In this document: positions 38,536-49,089 of the stretch, piece by piece | Layout: each line of letters opens with the position of its first letter | How positions within the stretch are numbered: position 1 is the first letter of the stretch | NCBI RefSeq assembly: GCF_007858535.1 | Contig: NZ_CP040174.1 | Coordinates: 2,046,001-2,110,000 of the forward strand | From: Arthrobacter sp. UKPF54-2 | GTDB taxonomy: Bacteria > Actinomycetota > Actinomycetes > Actinomycetales > Micrococcaceae | Reading direction: 5' to 3' | Length of the DNA stretch: 64,000 bases | Position numbers and translations under genes: made by a program | The notes under the pieces: model-generated | The model's database searches: none | Told to the model about the DNA's origin: nothing | What the model saw: the letters and a program-made list of their open reading frames with translations, nothing else

Positions 38536-39179
38536 GCGAAGCGGCCTGGGAGCGGACCCTCACCGTCGGGACCGCCGAGCAGACGCACGCCCTCGCGGCC
38601 GCCCTCGGCGACGGGCTGCAGGCGGGGGACCTGCTGGTCCTCACCGGCGAGCTCGGCGCCGGCAAAACCACCTTCACGCAGGGCCTCGGCGAGGGACTCG
38701 GCGTCCGCGCGGGGATCATCTCGCCCACCTTCGTGCTGGTCCGGATCCATCCCAACCGGCCGGACGGGCCGCGCCCCGGCGGACCGGACCTGGTGCACGT
38801 TGACGCGTACCGGCTGGAATCGGCCTCCGAAATCGACGACATCGACCTGGAGAACACCCTGGACAGCTCCGTGACCGTGGTGGAATGGGGCCGCGGCCGG
38901 GTGGAACACCTGAGCGAGAGCCGGCTCGAGGTGGAGCTGCACCGCCAGCTCGGCGGCACCCCGCCCGGCGACACCGCGCTCGGCGGCACCCCGCCCGGCG
39001 CGCAGAACGCCACGCAGACCCCCGGATCCCAGCCCGCCGGCGCCGTGCTGGACTTTGACACCGACGACGCCGACGAGCCCCGGACCGTGGTGTTCCGCGG
39101 CTTCGGCCCGCGCTGGGCCGAACCGCCGGCAGCCCTCGCGGCCTTCCCGTCCCCGCCCGCGACCCCGGAAACGGACTGA
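38532..39179 (+). CDS. tsaE: tRNA t6A biosynthesis ATPase TsaE
   Basis: A 215-residue protein. The P-loop GELGAGKTTFTQG (about 39-51), SPTFVLV and VHVDAYRL (Walker B-like) mark TsaE, the ATPase that works with TsaB-TsaD in making N6-threonylcarbamoyladenosine in tRNA. It is longer than the usual 150-160 residues because of a C-terminal tail containing a 10-residue tandem duplication (LGGTPPGDTA, LGGTPPGAQN; DNA 38948-39000). The GTG start overlaps alr. Confidence 0.92.
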   Translation: MSEAAWERTLTVGTAEQTHALAAALGDGLQAGDLLVLTGELGAGKTTFTQGLGEGLGVRAGIISPTFVLVRIHPNRPDGPRPGGPDLVHVDAYRLESASEIDDIDLENTLDSSVTVVEWGRGRVEHLSESRLEVELHRQLGGTPPGDTALGGTPPGAQNATQTPGSQPAGAVLDFDTDDADEPRTVVFRGFGPRWAEPPAALAAFPSPPATPETD

Positions 39180-39182
39180 CTG

Positions 39183-39854
39183 ATGCTTATCCTCGCCATC
39201 GATACCTCGGCCGTTGCCAGCGCCGCGCTCGTCTCCGACGATTCGCTGGAGTCCGTCGTCGGGAGCTTCGCCACCGCGGACACCCGCAGCCACGCCGAAG
39301 TGCTGGCCCCCGGAATTGAGCAGCTGCTCGCCGGCGCGGGCCTTCGCGGCGCCGACGTCGACGCGATCGTCACCGGGGTTGGGCCGGGACCGTTCACGGG
39401 CCTGCGCTCCGGCATCGTCACCGCCCGCAGCCTGGCCTTCGTCTGGGACAAACCGCTGTACGGGCTGATGAGCCTGGACGCCGTTGCGCTGGAGGTGGCC
39501 GAGTCGACCCAGGCCCCGGCCGAGTTCATCGTGGCCACCGACGCGCGGCGCAAGGAGGTGTACTGGGCCCGCTACGCCCAGGCCGCCGGCCAGCTGCCGC
39601 GGCTGCTGGACGGGCCCCATGTGGGATTCGCCGCAGACCTGCCGGACCTTCCCGTGTACGGCGCCGGCGCCGGCCTGTACGCGGATGTCCTGAATGCGGT
39701 CCCGGAATTCTCCGGGCGGCAGCCCGAGGCGCTTTCGCTGGGCCAGTTTGCCCTTGCCCGCCTCGCGGCGGGGGAGCAGCTGCTGGACAGCACCCCGCTG
39801 TACCTGCGCGAATCGGACGCGCAAGTCCCCGGGCCGCGGAAGCGCGCGCTGTGA
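39183..39854 (+). CDS. tsaB: tRNA t6A biosynthesis protein TsaB
   Basis: A 223-residue ASKHA-fold protein. MLILAIDTSAVASAALV is the typical start, and GVGPGPFTGLRSGIVTARSLA is the conserved TsaB motif. TsaB is a scaffold partner of TsaD and lacks its metal-binding histidines. It starts three bases after the tsaE stop and overlaps rimI by four bases. Confidence 0.93.
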   Translation: MLILAIDTSAVASAALVSDDSLESVVGSFATADTRSHAEVLAPGIEQLLAGAGLRGADVDAIVTGVGPGPFTGLRSGIVTARSLAFVWDKPLYGLMSLDAVALEVAESTQAPAEFIVATDARRKEVYWARYAQAAGQLPRLLDGPHVGFAADLPDLPVYGAGAGLYADVLNAVPEFSGRQPEALSLGQFALARLAAGEQLLDSTPLYLRESDAQVPGPRKRAL

Positions 39855-40378
39855 CCGCCCCGGAAGCACCCCCGGAAGCGCCGCAGGACGCGCCGCAGGG
39901 CCCGTCCGGCGTGAAGCTCCGGCCCATGGTTCCCGCGGACATTCCTGCCGTGCATGCCCTGGAGCGCCGGCTGTTCCCGGTCGACGCCTGGCCCCTGCAG
40001 ATGTTCGTTGACGAACTGGCGCAGACGGACACCCGGCGTTATCTCGTCGCGGAGGCCAACAGCGAGATCGTGGGCTACGCCGGGCTGATGTGCATTGAAC
40101 CCATCGCCGACGTCCAGACCATCGCCGTCGTGCCCGAACAGGAGGGCCGCGGCATCGGCTCTGCCCTGCTGACCGAGCTGATCGGTGAAAGCCGGCGCCG
40201 GCATGCCGCGGATGTGCTGCTGGAGGTGCGCGCCGACAACCCCCGCGCCCAGCAGCTCTACCGGCGCTTCGGCTTCGAGCAGATCCACGTCCGCCCGCGC
40301 TACTACCGTGACGGCGTCGACGCGCTGATCATGCGCCTGCAGCTGCACACCCCTCCGAGCGAAACGGACCGAGCATGA
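39851..40378 (+). CDS. rimI: Ribosomal protein S18 alanine N-acetyltransferase
   Basis: A 175-residue GNAT protein. [28 protein letters not shown] starts the RimI domain, and [21 protein letters not shown] is the acetyl-CoA loop. [21 protein letters not shown] and [17 protein letters not shown] are typical of RimI. It has a Pro/Ala-rich N-terminal extension of about 20 residues. The GTG start overlaps tsaB, and its end overlaps tsaD, the usual actinobacterial order. Function by family and context. Confidence 0.9.
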   Translation: MTAPEAPPEAPQDAPQGPSGVKLRPMVPADIPAVHALERRLFPVDAWPLQMFVDELAQTDTRRYLVAEANSEIVGYAGLMCIEPIADVQTIAVVPEQEGRGIGSALLTELIGESRRRHAADVLLEVRADNPRAQQLYRRFGFEQIHVRPRYYRDGVDALIMRLQLHTPPSETDRA

Positions 40379-41487
40379 ACCACCTCCCGCGCAGCTCCCA
40401 GCCGCTCGTGCTGGGAATCGAATCGTCCTGCGACGAGACCGGCGTCGGCATTGTCCGCGGCACCCGGCTGCTGGCCAACACGGTCTCCTCCTCCATGGAC
40501 GAACACGTCCGCTTCGGCGGGGTCATCCCCGAGATCGCCTCGCGCGCCCATCTCGACGCGTTTGTCCCCACCCTCCGGGAAGCCCTCGCCGCGGCCGACG
40601 TAACCTTGGCGGACATCGACGCGATCGCTGTCACCTCCGGCCCGGGGCTTGCCGGGGCGCTCATGGTGGGTGTCTGCGCGGCCAAGGCGCTCGCGGTCGC
40701 CACCGGCAAACCGCTCTACGCGATCAATCACTTGGTGGCGCACGTCGGCGTCGGCCTGCTCGAGCCGGGCGACGGCGCCCCGGGCATCTTTGCCGGCGGG
40801 AATGCGCTGCCGGAGAACCTTGGCGCGCTCCTGGTTTCCGGCGGGCACACCGAGATCCTCAGGATCCGCAGCATCACGGACGACGTCGAACTGCTCGGCT
40901 CCACCATCGACGACGCCGCCGGCGAGGCCTACGACAAGGTGGCCCGGCTGCTGGGGTTGGGCTACCCGGGGGGCCCGGCGATCGACAAGCTGGCGCGCAC
41001 CGGCAACGCCAAGGCCATCCGGTTCCCGCGCGGCCTCACCCAGCCCAAGTACATGGGCACCGCGGAGGAACCGGGACCGCACCGCTACGACTGGTCCTTC
41101 AGCGGTCTTAAGACCGCCGTCGCCCGCTGTGTCGAGCAGTTCGAGGCCCGCGGTGAGGAGGTGCCGGTCGCGGACATCGCCGCAGCCTTCCAGGAGGCCG
41201 TGGTGGACGTGATCACTTCCAAGGCGGTGCTCGCCTGCCGCGAAAACGGCATCACCGAGCTGCTGCTGGGCGGGGGAGTGGCCGCGAACTCGCGGCTGCG
41301 CCAGCTCACGGAGCAGCGCTGCAGGGTGGCCGGAATCCGGCTGACGGTCCCGCCGCTGGCGCTGTGCACGGACAACGGGGCCATGGTCGCCGCGCTCGGC
41401 GCGCAGCTGGTGATGGCCGGCACCGCGCCGAGTGGGATCGGCTTCGCGCCGGACTCCTCGATGCCGGTGACCTCCGTGTCCGCCTAG
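40375..41487 (+). CDS. tsaD: tRNA N6-adenosine threonylcarbamoyltransferase
   Basis: A 370-residue ASKHA metalloenzyme that transfers the threonylcarbamoyl group to A37 of tRNAs reading ANN codons. [15 protein letters not shown] is the start. The metal ligands are His119 and His123 (NHLVAHVGV). [45 protein letters not shown] and CTDNGAMVA (last metal Asp) are conserved. It ends the alr-tsaE-tsaB-rimI-tsaD operon. The family length is normal, with a short N-terminal extension. Confidence 0.96.
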   Translation: MNHLPRSSQPLVLGIESSCDETGVGIVRGTRLLANTVSSSMDEHVRFGGVIPEIASRAHLDAFVPTLREALAAADVTLADIDAIAVTSGPGLAGALMVGVCAAKALAVATGKPLYAINHLVAHVGVGLLEPGDGAPGIFAGGNALPENLGALLVSGGHTEILRIRSITDDVELLGSTIDDAAGEAYDKVARLLGLGYPGGPAIDKLARTGNAKAIRFPRGLTQPKYMGTAEEPGPHRYDWSFSGLKTAVARCVEQFEARGEEVPVADIAAAFQEAVVDVITSKAVLACRENGITELLLGGGVAANSRLRQLTEQRCRVAGIRLTVPPLALCTDNGAMVAALGAQLVMAGTAPSGIGFAPDSSMPVTSVSA

Positions 41488-41511
41488 GAACAGGGACGCG
41501 GCGACCGGAAA

Positions 41512-42663
41512 CTAGGCTTCGGGGCCCTTGCGCATCTGCTTGACCAGGTCCAGGACGACGGCGCGCAGGTCACCGCCGTGCTCGGCGGCCACGCGGCGTT
41601 GGCGCTGGTAACCGGCGCCGCGCCGGATGATCTTTTCCACGTCGGCCAGTTCGGTGCTGCAGCCGAGCTTCGCGGCCACCGGTTCCAGCCGGGTGAGCGT
41701 TTCGCGCAGGTGGTCGGTGACGAGCTGTTCGTTGCCGTCGGCGTCGAGGATGATGATCGCGTCCAGACCGTACCTGGCCGCACGCCACTTGTTCTCCTGG
41801 ACGTGCCAGGGCGGCATGGTCGGGATGCTGCCGCCGTTGTCCAGGGTGGTGGAGAACTCGTCCACGAGGCACTGCGTCAGGGCGGCGATCGCGCCGACCT
41901 CCTCCAGTGTGGCCAGGCCGTCGCAGATCCGCATCTCGATGGTGCCGAGGTTGGGCACCGGACGGATGTCCCAGCGGATCTCGGAGAGGGTGTCGATGAC
42001 GCCGGTGGTGAACATGTCCTGGACGTACGACTCGTATTCTTCCCAGCTGGCGAACTGGAACGGCAGCCCCGCCGTCGGCAGCTGCTGGAACATCAGAGCG
42101 CGCTGGGAGGCGTAGCCGGTGTCCTCGCCGCCCCAGAACGGGCTGGAGGCGGACAGCGCCTGGAAGTGCGGGAAGTAATTGACCAGGCCGTCCAGCACCG
42201 GAAGCACCTTGTCGCGGCGGTCCAGGCCCACATGGACGTGCACCCCGTAGATGACCATCTGGCGGCCCCACCACTGGGTGCGGTCGATCAGCTTGGCATA
42301 CCGCTCCTTGTCCGTGACGGGCTGCAGCTGCGGCGGGCTGAAAGGGTGGCTGCCGGCGCAGAAGACCTCCACACCCATCGGGTCCGTGACCTCGCGCAGC
42401 GCGGCGAGGGAGCTGTCCAGATCCGCCTTGGCTTCGGCCACGGTGGTGCAGATGCCGGTGACCAGTTCCACCGTGTTGAGCAGCAGTTCCTGTTTGATAT
42501 GGGGATGTTCGTCATCCTCGTTCAGCTCGGGGTGACGGTCGGCCACCCCGCGGAGCACCTCGCCGGCCACCGAAGCCAGCTCGCCCGTTTCGGCATCGAC
42601 GAGCGCGAGCTCCCATTCCACACCAAGAGTTGATTGCCTGGATGAAGCGAAATCAATCTTCAT
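41512..42663 (-). CDS. Carboxylate-amine ligase (GCS2, YbdK/EgtA-like)
   Basis: A 383-residue member of the glutamate-cysteine ligase 2 family. STLGVEWELALVD (Mg/ATP site), HIKQELLLNTVEL, GVHVHVGLDRRD and IEMRICDG are the conserved segments. The ATG at 42663 has GAAGGG upstream; the longer frame to 42744 is not supported. Family members join glutamate to cysteine or other amines. As the window encodes mycothiol genes, a glutathione role is unlikely; an ergothioneine-type or other role is possible. The exact substrate is not known. Confidence 0.85.
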   Translation of the reverse strand: MKIDFASSRQSTLGVEWELALVDAETGELASVAGEVLRGVADRHPELNEDDEHPHIKQELLLNTVELVTGICTTVAEAKADLDSSLAALREVTDPMGVEVFCAGSHPFSPPQLQPVTDKERYAKLIDRTQWWGRQMVIYGVHVHVGLDRRDKVLPVLDGLVNYFPHFQALSASSPFWGGEDTGYASQRALMFQQLPTAGLPFQFASWEEYESYVQDMFTTGVIDTLSEIRWDIRPVPNLGTIEMRICDGLATLEEVGAIAALTQCLVDEFSTTLDNGGSIPTMPPWHVQENKWRAARYGLDAIIILDADGNEQLVTDHLRETLTRLEPVAAKLGCSTELADVEKIIRRGAGYQRQRRVAAEHGGDLRAVVLDLVKQMRKGPEA

Positions 42664-42953
42664 GTGGTCCCTTCGCTGTTGTATTGCCTGCTGTTTTGTC
42701 GCCCGCCGTATGGCTGCCCGCGGCGGCATGCTGTGGCAAGGCAACGGTGCTCCAAGTCTAGTGCAGGGGTCGCATCGAGCCGGTGGCCAAGGTACAGCTG
42801 GTACGTGAGAGTTTTCACAGCCGAAGCCTGTTGCCGGCGGCCCTGGCGCTCCTGACGGGGCTTGCCGTGACGGTCGGCTACAGCGGGGCCCCGGCGGCCG
42901 CGGATGCGGCGGTCGCCCTCGATGCCCCTGGCCGCGGGGAGCGGGCGCCGCCG

Positions 42954-43805
42954 GTGAGCCTGCGCCTGGCGTTTAATGGTGCTGTGCCCATCCTGAATAA
43001 AGACATGACCCTGTGCATCTCGCTCTCGGCCCGGCCGAGCAACAACGGGACCCGCTTCCACAACCACCTGTATGAACAGCTGGGCCTGAACTGGATCTAC
43101 AAGGCCTTCGCCCCCACCGACCTGGCCCAGGCGATCGCCGGGGTGCGCGGCCTCGGTATCCGCGGCTGTGCGGTGTCCATGCCGTACAAGGAAGATGTCA
43201 TCGCCTTGGTGGACGTCATGGACCCGTCGGCGAAGGCCATCGATTCGGTCAACACGATCGTCAACGACGGCGGCACGCTCACGGCCTACAACACCGACTA
43301 CACGGCAATCGAGCAGCTGCTGGCGCGCAACGCCGTCCCCACGGACTACTCCGTGTGGCTGCTGGGCGCCGGCGGGATGGCGAAGGCCACCGCCGCGGCG
43401 CTGCGCGACGCTGGCTTCCGGAACGTCACCCTGGTTGCCCGCAACGAGGAGGCCGGCCGGGCGCTCGCGGCGCTCTACGGGTTCGAGTGGCGGTCCGGCC
43501 TGGACCTGTCAGGCACTGCCGAGCTGTTGATCAACGTGACCCCGATCGGCATGGCGGGCGGCCCCGACGCGGAGGCCCTGCCCTTCCCGCAGGAGGCGAT
43601 CGACGCCGCGAAGGTGGTGTTCGACGTCGTCGCGCTGCCGGCCGAAACACCGCTGGTGAAGGCCGCCCGCGCCGCGGGCAAGCAGGTGATCACGGGCGCC
43701 GAGGTGGCCACGATCCAGGCCCTGGAACAGTTTGTGCTCTACACCGGCATCCGGCCCAGCGACGAACAGGTCCGGGCCGCCGAGGAGTTTATGCGGGCCC
43801 AGTAG
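42954..43805 (+). CDS. Shikimate 5-dehydrogenase-like protein
   Basis: A 283-residue protein of the shikimate dehydrogenase family. ISLSARPSNNGTRFHNHLYEQLGL holds the substrate-binding Ser-x-Ser type start (region about 18-40), and RGCAVSMPYKEDVIALVD has the catalytic Lys. VNTIVND, AYNTDYTAI (catalytic Asp) and the NADP loop LLGAGGMAKATAAAL follow. I used the GTG at 42954. The frame is open in good codon usage up to 42783 and would add a hydrophobic, signal-like N-terminus, so the start is uncertain. It may be a quinate/shikimate or related reductase rather than the main AroE. Confidence 0.8.
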   Translation: MSLRLAFNGAVPILNKDMTLCISLSARPSNNGTRFHNHLYEQLGLNWIYKAFAPTDLAQAIAGVRGLGIRGCAVSMPYKEDVIALVDVMDPSAKAIDSVNTIVNDGGTLTAYNTDYTAIEQLLARNAVPTDYSVWLLGAGGMAKATAAALRDAGFRNVTLVARNEEAGRALAALYGFEWRSGLDLSGTAELLINVTPIGMAGGPDAEALPFPQEAIDAAKVVFDVVALPAETPLVKAARAAGKQVITGAEVATIQALEQFVLYTGIRPSDEQVRAAEEFMRAQ

Positions 43806-45048
43806 CCCCGGCTGCCGGGACCTGGACCGGCTCCACCGAAATGGCCACCCGCTCCTCGCCGATCCTGGTGAGGACCAGGGTGGCCGTCTTGGTGGCCGAG
43901 TTCTTGGCGCTCCTGCCGCCCGGGAGCAGCTGTTTGCGCAGTTCCTCCGGGGTCACCGAGGTGCCGCGTTTTTTGATATCCAGGACGCCGACGCCGTTGG
44001 CCTTGACCCAGGCCTTGAGCGCCTTCACGTTGAACGGCATCACCTCGAGGACTTTGTACGCGCGGGCGAAGGGCGTCTCGCGCAGTTCCGGCGCGCAGAT
44101 GTAGGCGATGTGTTCGTCCAGCAGATGCCCGCCCAGCTGGAGCGCGACGTCGGCCACCAGGCCGGCGCGGATCACGGCGCCGTCCGGCTCGTAGAGGTAG
44201 CCCTCCACGGCCCCCACCGGGGCGGCCGGTCCGGCGTCGAACTCCTCCGTGCTGGTGAGCTCCGCTGCGCCCTGCGGACCCAGGACCAGGGCGGCGCGGC
44301 GGATTCCGGGCCGGCGGACCGCGTTGAACCAGAGGGCCACCTCCGTGACGTCGCCGCCCACCGAGACCCACTGCGCTTCGCAGCCCGCGGGTACCGAGGC
44401 GTGCGGCATGCCCGGGCCCATCTTTACGCCGACGGCCCGGCCGGACGCGGCGAGTGACTCCACAAAGGACAAGGGCGGGGAGAAGTCCTCCGGGTCCCAG
44501 AGTCGCTTCGTCCCGGAGCTGGACGTGGTGCGGCGGGCCGGATCGAGCCAGACGCCGTCGATCCCGTCGAGCGGCACGGCGGCCGCGTCGGCGTGGACCA
44601 CGGTGGCGTTCCGGAACGGGATCAGGTTCATGGTGGCGCAGGCGGCCGTGGTTTCATCGAGCTCCACCGCGGTGACCGTGATGTCCAGGGAGGCCAGTGC
44701 CATCGCATCCGCCCCCAGCCCGCAGCCCAGGTCCGCCACGTGGGAAATCCCGGCGGCGGCGAACCGCTGCGCATGCCGCGCCGCGACGTTGAGCCGGGTG
44801 GCCTGCTCCAGACCGGCCCGGGTGAAGATCATCTGCCGGGCGAATTCGCCGAACTTGGCCTCCGCCTTGGTCCGCAGCCGGGACTGCGTGAGTGCCGCCG
44901 AGACCAGCTCGGGAGAATGGCCGACTTTCCGGAGCGAGGCGTTGAGCCGGAAGGCCTCTTCCTCGCGGTACGGGCCAAGAGACGCCAGCAGTTCCCAGCC
45001 CTCCGGATTCAGGAGCGGGGCGATCTGGTCCTGCGTAGTCTCAGCCAT
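43789..45048 (-). CDS. Class I SAM-dependent methyltransferase with THUMP-like C-terminus
   Basis: A 419-residue protein. The Rossmann SAM-binding motif is HVADLGCGLGADAMALA (about residue 105), followed by VTAVELDETTAA and GIDGVWLDPARRT, with Asp-Pro-Ala-Arg at the place of an [ND]PP[YF]-type motif. The C-terminal part (LDIKKRGTSVTPEELRKQLLP) matches a THUMP-like domain seen in actinobacterial methyltransferases. The substrate is probably nucleic acid by domain, unproven. TACGCT lies seven bases before the ATG. Its 3' end overlaps the shikimate dehydrogenase-like gene by 17 bases. Confidence 0.85.
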   Translation of the reverse strand: MAETTQDQIAPLLNPEGWELLASLGPYREEEAFRLNASLRKVGHSPELVSAALTQSRLRTKAEAKFGEFARQMIFTRAGLEQATRLNVAARHAQRFAAAGISHVADLGCGLGADAMALASLDITVTAVELDETTAACATMNLIPFRNATVVHADAAAVPLDGIDGVWLDPARRTTSSSGTKRLWDPEDFSPPLSFVESLAASGRAVGVKMGPGMPHASVPAGCEAQWVSVGGDVTEVALWFNAVRRPGIRRAALVLGPQGAAELTSTEEFDAGPAAPVGAVEGYLYEPDGAVIRAGLVADVALQLGGHLLDEHIAYICAPELRETPFARAYKVLEVMPFNVKALKAWVKANGVGVLDIKKRGTSVTPEELRKQLLPGGRSAKNSATKTATLVLTRIGEERVAISVEPVQVPAAGATGPA

Positions 45049-45104
45049 GCCATCAAGCGTAGTTCAGGCGGGGAACGCCCGGCGCGACCGATAGGCTGGA
45101 CGGC

Positions 45105-45518
45105 ATGGACGACAGGGACACAGAAGACTTCGGCGCGGCAGGCACCCGGGAGCAAGGCGACGGGACGAATCCGGGCCGGAGCGGACTGGTCCGCTTCGCC
45201 CGGCCCGCGCTGATTGCGGGCAGTGTGGTGGCGGTCATCTGCGTGGCGCTGCTGGTCATCATTTTCGTCCTCGATTCCTTCAACGCCACCGTGTACTCCG
45301 TTGGCGGCAAGAACGTCACCGACGCCACCGACGAGGCGCGGGCCATCCGCGACACCTACGCCGCCGCCAAGGTGGGCGGCATCATCTTCCTCGTCCTGGG
45401 CGCGGTGGCCGCGCTCGCAGGCGGCTTTGTGCTCTACCGCGAACGGAACACCTCCCCGCTTATCGACGAGGACGACGACGGCCAGGACTGGGACTACGAG
45501 GACCTCGCGGGCCAGTAG
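45105..45518 (+). CDS. Small membrane protein of unknown function
   Basis: A 137-residue protein with two predicted transmembrane helices (PALIAGSVVAVICVALLVII and GGIIFLVLGAVAALAGGFVL), a charged N-terminus and a very acidic C-terminus (DEDDDGQDWDYEDL). I recognise no family. The ATG lies seven bases after TAGGCT, a leaderless-type start, and it is divergent from the methyltransferase (56-base gap). High third-position GC and a clean start support it as a real gene. Confidence 0.75.
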   Translation: MDDRDTEDFGAAGTREQGDGTNPGRSGLVRFARPALIAGSVVAVICVALLVIIFVLDSFNATVYSVGGKNVTDATDEARAIRDTYAAAKVGGIIFLVLGAVAALAGGFVLYRERNTSPLIDEDDDGQDWDYEDLAGQ

Positions 45519-45546
45519 CCGGCCGGCGGCGCCGGACGTGGCCCCC

Positions 45547-45677
45547 GGGCATGCCCGTCCTTCGCCGCCAGCACTGAACATATTGCGTATATGTCCATCC
45601 GTGGCGGCCCGCACTGGGCATGTCCATTCCTAGCCGGCGGGCCTGTCCGGCCGCTGAGCCGCCCGATGGGCATGTCC
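45547..45677 (+). repeat. Composite GGRCATGYCC element (locus B)
   Basis: Lies between the small membrane protein and the groES promoter. Modules: GGGCATGCCC (45547-45556), a split hairpin with ACATAT/ATATGT arms ending in GTCC (45576-45596), GGGCATGTCC (45616-45625) and GGGCATGTCC (45668-45677). Module steps are 27, 42 and 52 bases when the hairpin is aligned with the other loci. No coding evidence. Confidence 0.8.
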
Positions 45678-45705
45678 CCAACAGCGTTCACCACGGACGA
45701 ACTTT

Positions 45706-45732
45706 CTGGCACTCACCTTGACCGAGTGCTAA
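45706..45732 (+). promoter_or_regulatory. CIRCE operator 1 upstream of groES
   Basis: CTGGCACTC, nine bases, then GAGTGCTAA: one mismatch pair from the CIRCE consensus TTAGCACTC-N9-GAGTGCTAA. HrcA binding here should repress groES-groEL. The downstream arm overlaps the region just after the predicted -35. Confidence 0.9.
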
Positions 45733-45747
45733 CTCCTTACATAGAGT
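45718..45747 (+). promoter_or_regulatory. Predicted groESL promoter
   Basis: TTGACC (45718-45723) and TAGAGT (45742-45747) are separated by 18 bases and lie between and within the two CIRCE elements, so HrcA bound at either site would block it. Confidence 0.6.
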
Positions 45748-45752
45748 CGTCA

Positions 45753-45779
45753 TTGGCACTCTCCCTAGGCGGGTGCTAA
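45753..45779 (+). promoter_or_regulatory. CIRCE operator 2 upstream of groES
   Basis: TTGGCACTC, nine bases, then GGGTGCTAA: a second, slightly degenerate CIRCE located just after the predicted transcription start. Confidence 0.85.
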
Positions 45780-45890
45780 CACCTGAAGCTTGACCGGCCT
45801 GGCTGCTGCCGGCACCGCGACGACGGTCTGTACGCCATGGCACCACAGCTTTAAAGTCCACGAATTTGCTGACGAAAAGGAGAGGTCCGA

Positions 45891-46187
45891 GTGTCGGTCT
45901 CTATTAAGCCTCTTGAGGATCGTATTGTTGTCCGCCCGCTCGAAGCCGAGCAGACCACGGCTTCCGGCCTGGTTATCCCGGACTCCGCACAGGAGAAGCC
46001 GCAGGAAGGCGAAGTTGTTGCAGTAGGCCCCGGCCGCTTTGACGACAACGGCAACCGCGTTCCCGTCGACGTCGCCGTCGGCGACGTTGTCATCTACTCC
46101 AAGTACGGCGGAACCGAAGTTAAGACCGGCGGCACCGAGTACCTCGTGCTGTCCGCCCGCGACGTTCTGGCGATCGTCGTAAAGTAA
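45891..46187 (+). CDS. groES: Co-chaperonin GroES
   Basis: A 98-residue GroES of normal length. [28 protein letters not shown] contains the mobile loop that docks to GroEL, and [15 protein letters not shown] and [13 protein letters not shown] are typical. The GTG start has AAGGAG upstream. It is regulated by two CIRCE operators and is followed 81 bases later by groEL. Confidence 0.98.
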   Translation: MSVSIKPLEDRIVVRPLEAEQTTASGLVIPDSAQEKPQEGEVVAVGPGRFDDNGNRVPVDVAVGDVVIYSKYGGTEVKTGGTEYLVLSARDVLAIVVK

Positions 46188-46256
46188 CTCTCTTGGACCC
46201 CCGCGCCGCCGATTCCTTCGCTTTGAACGGAACGGCTGCGCGGGGTTCTGTCTTGA

Positions 46257-47879
<1,623 letters not shown>

Positions 47880-47910
47880 GGTTCCCGCGCACTAGTTCCC
47901 GCGCAACAAC

Positions 47911-47950
47911 AAAGGGACCGGACCAGCGCCAGCTGGTTCGGTCCTTTTTG
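47911..47950 (+). terminator. Intrinsic terminator after groEL
   Basis: AAAGGGACCGGACCAGC pairs with GCTGGTTCGGTCCTTTTT, with a short loop and a T-run (TTTTTG). A classical rho-independent terminator. Confidence 0.85.
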
Positions 47951-47984
47951 TTGTTTCCGGCGCCGGTCAGCGCCGGTAACTCAC

Positions 47985-48953
47985 TCAGGGCCGGGGCGCC
48001 TGCGCCTTCCGCCGCAGCCGGGCCGCGGCGTCTCGCGGCAGGCGTTTGGTGACCACCCGGTAGAACAGCAGCACCGCCACGGCGGACACAACGATCCCGA
48101 CCAGGTTCACCAGCAGCTGCAGCGCCGAGCCCGCGGCCTTCTGGTACTCACCGAGCACCAGTGCCACCGCCACAAAACCGGCCGCCGGAACCGTGGTCAC
48201 CGAGATGAACACGCCGATCAGGGCCGCCGACCGCCGGCCGATCACGGACAACATGCCGGCGGTGCCGGCCAGCAGGGCCACAATCAGGGAATACGGCCCC
48301 GGATGGTAGATGAACTCCACCGCCGAGCCGCGGTCCAGCGCATCGGCGGGAAAAAGACCAAGCGGGACAGAGAGCCACGCCGTGAACGCCGCCGCCAGCA
48401 TGGCAACGGGGAAGCCCACGCCGAGCGCCAGCGCCGCCCGGCGTCCCAGCCGCCACTGGCGCCGCACCAAGGCCACAGCCAGCGCGGCGAGCGGCCCGAA
48501 CTCCGGCCCCACGGCCATGGCGCCCACAATCGCGATGGTCGAGTCGGTGACAATCCCGATCGCGGCGAGCTGGGTGGCCAGGACCAGGAACGCCAGGTAG
48601 CTCCACGTCAGCCGGGAGTCCTCCCCGGTCTGCCGGGACACCTCATCCCAGATCACGGCGTCCGCGCCCTCGCCTGGGGCCGCCGCTACCGCCTCGTCCG
48701 CGCGGTCGGAGAGCAGCAACTCGGGTGTGGTGACCGAGATGGAGCCGACCTCCTGGACGTTCAGGGCGTGGAGCTTCTCGATCAGCGCCTCGACGGATTC
48801 CCGCGCGATGAAAACCAGGATCACATCTCCGGGCGGCAGCACCGAGGCGCCCGGATGCAGCGCCACTTCCGCCACCCCGGGCCCCTCCGAACAACAGTCC
48901 ACCACGGCGCCGGAGAGCTGCTCCGGGACACAAATCCGCAACTGCACGATCAC
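47985..48953 (-). CDS. DUF389 domain membrane protein
   Basis: A 322-residue membrane protein. The first 100 residues form a soluble ferredoxin-like part (MIVQLRICVPEQ and VEALIEKLHALNVQEVGSIS). About six helices follow, with TWSYLAFLVLATQLAAIGI and STIAIVGAMAVGPEFGPLAALA, the DUF389 signature. The function of DUF389 proteins is not established; a carrier or sensor role has been proposed in the family. The GTG start has GAAGGAGG six bases upstream. Confidence 0.85.
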   Translation of the reverse strand: MIVQLRICVPEQLSGAVVDCCSEGPGVAEVALHPGASVLPPGDVILVFIARESVEALIEKLHALNVQEVGSISVTTPELLLSDRADEAVAAAPGEGADAVIWDEVSRQTGEDSRLTWSYLAFLVLATQLAAIGIVTDSTIAIVGAMAVGPEFGPLAALAVALVRRQWRLGRRAALALGVGFPVAMLAAAFTAWLSVPLGLFPADALDRGSAVEFIYHPGPYSLIVALLAGTAGMLSVIGRRSAALIGVFISVTTVPAAGFVAVALVLGEYQKAAGSALQLLVNLVGIVVSAVAVLLFYRVVTKRLPRDAAARLRRKAQAPRP

Positions 48954-49089
48954 ACACGGCCTCCTTCGACTCGTTCCAGACTAGGGCCTGCTGCGCCGCG
49001 TCCGCCGCCGGCGGACCTCACGGCGATTGGCGCAGAAAATTACGCTTCGGTAACATTGACGTTTTGGAAGTGTGCCTGAGGGGTCCCCA

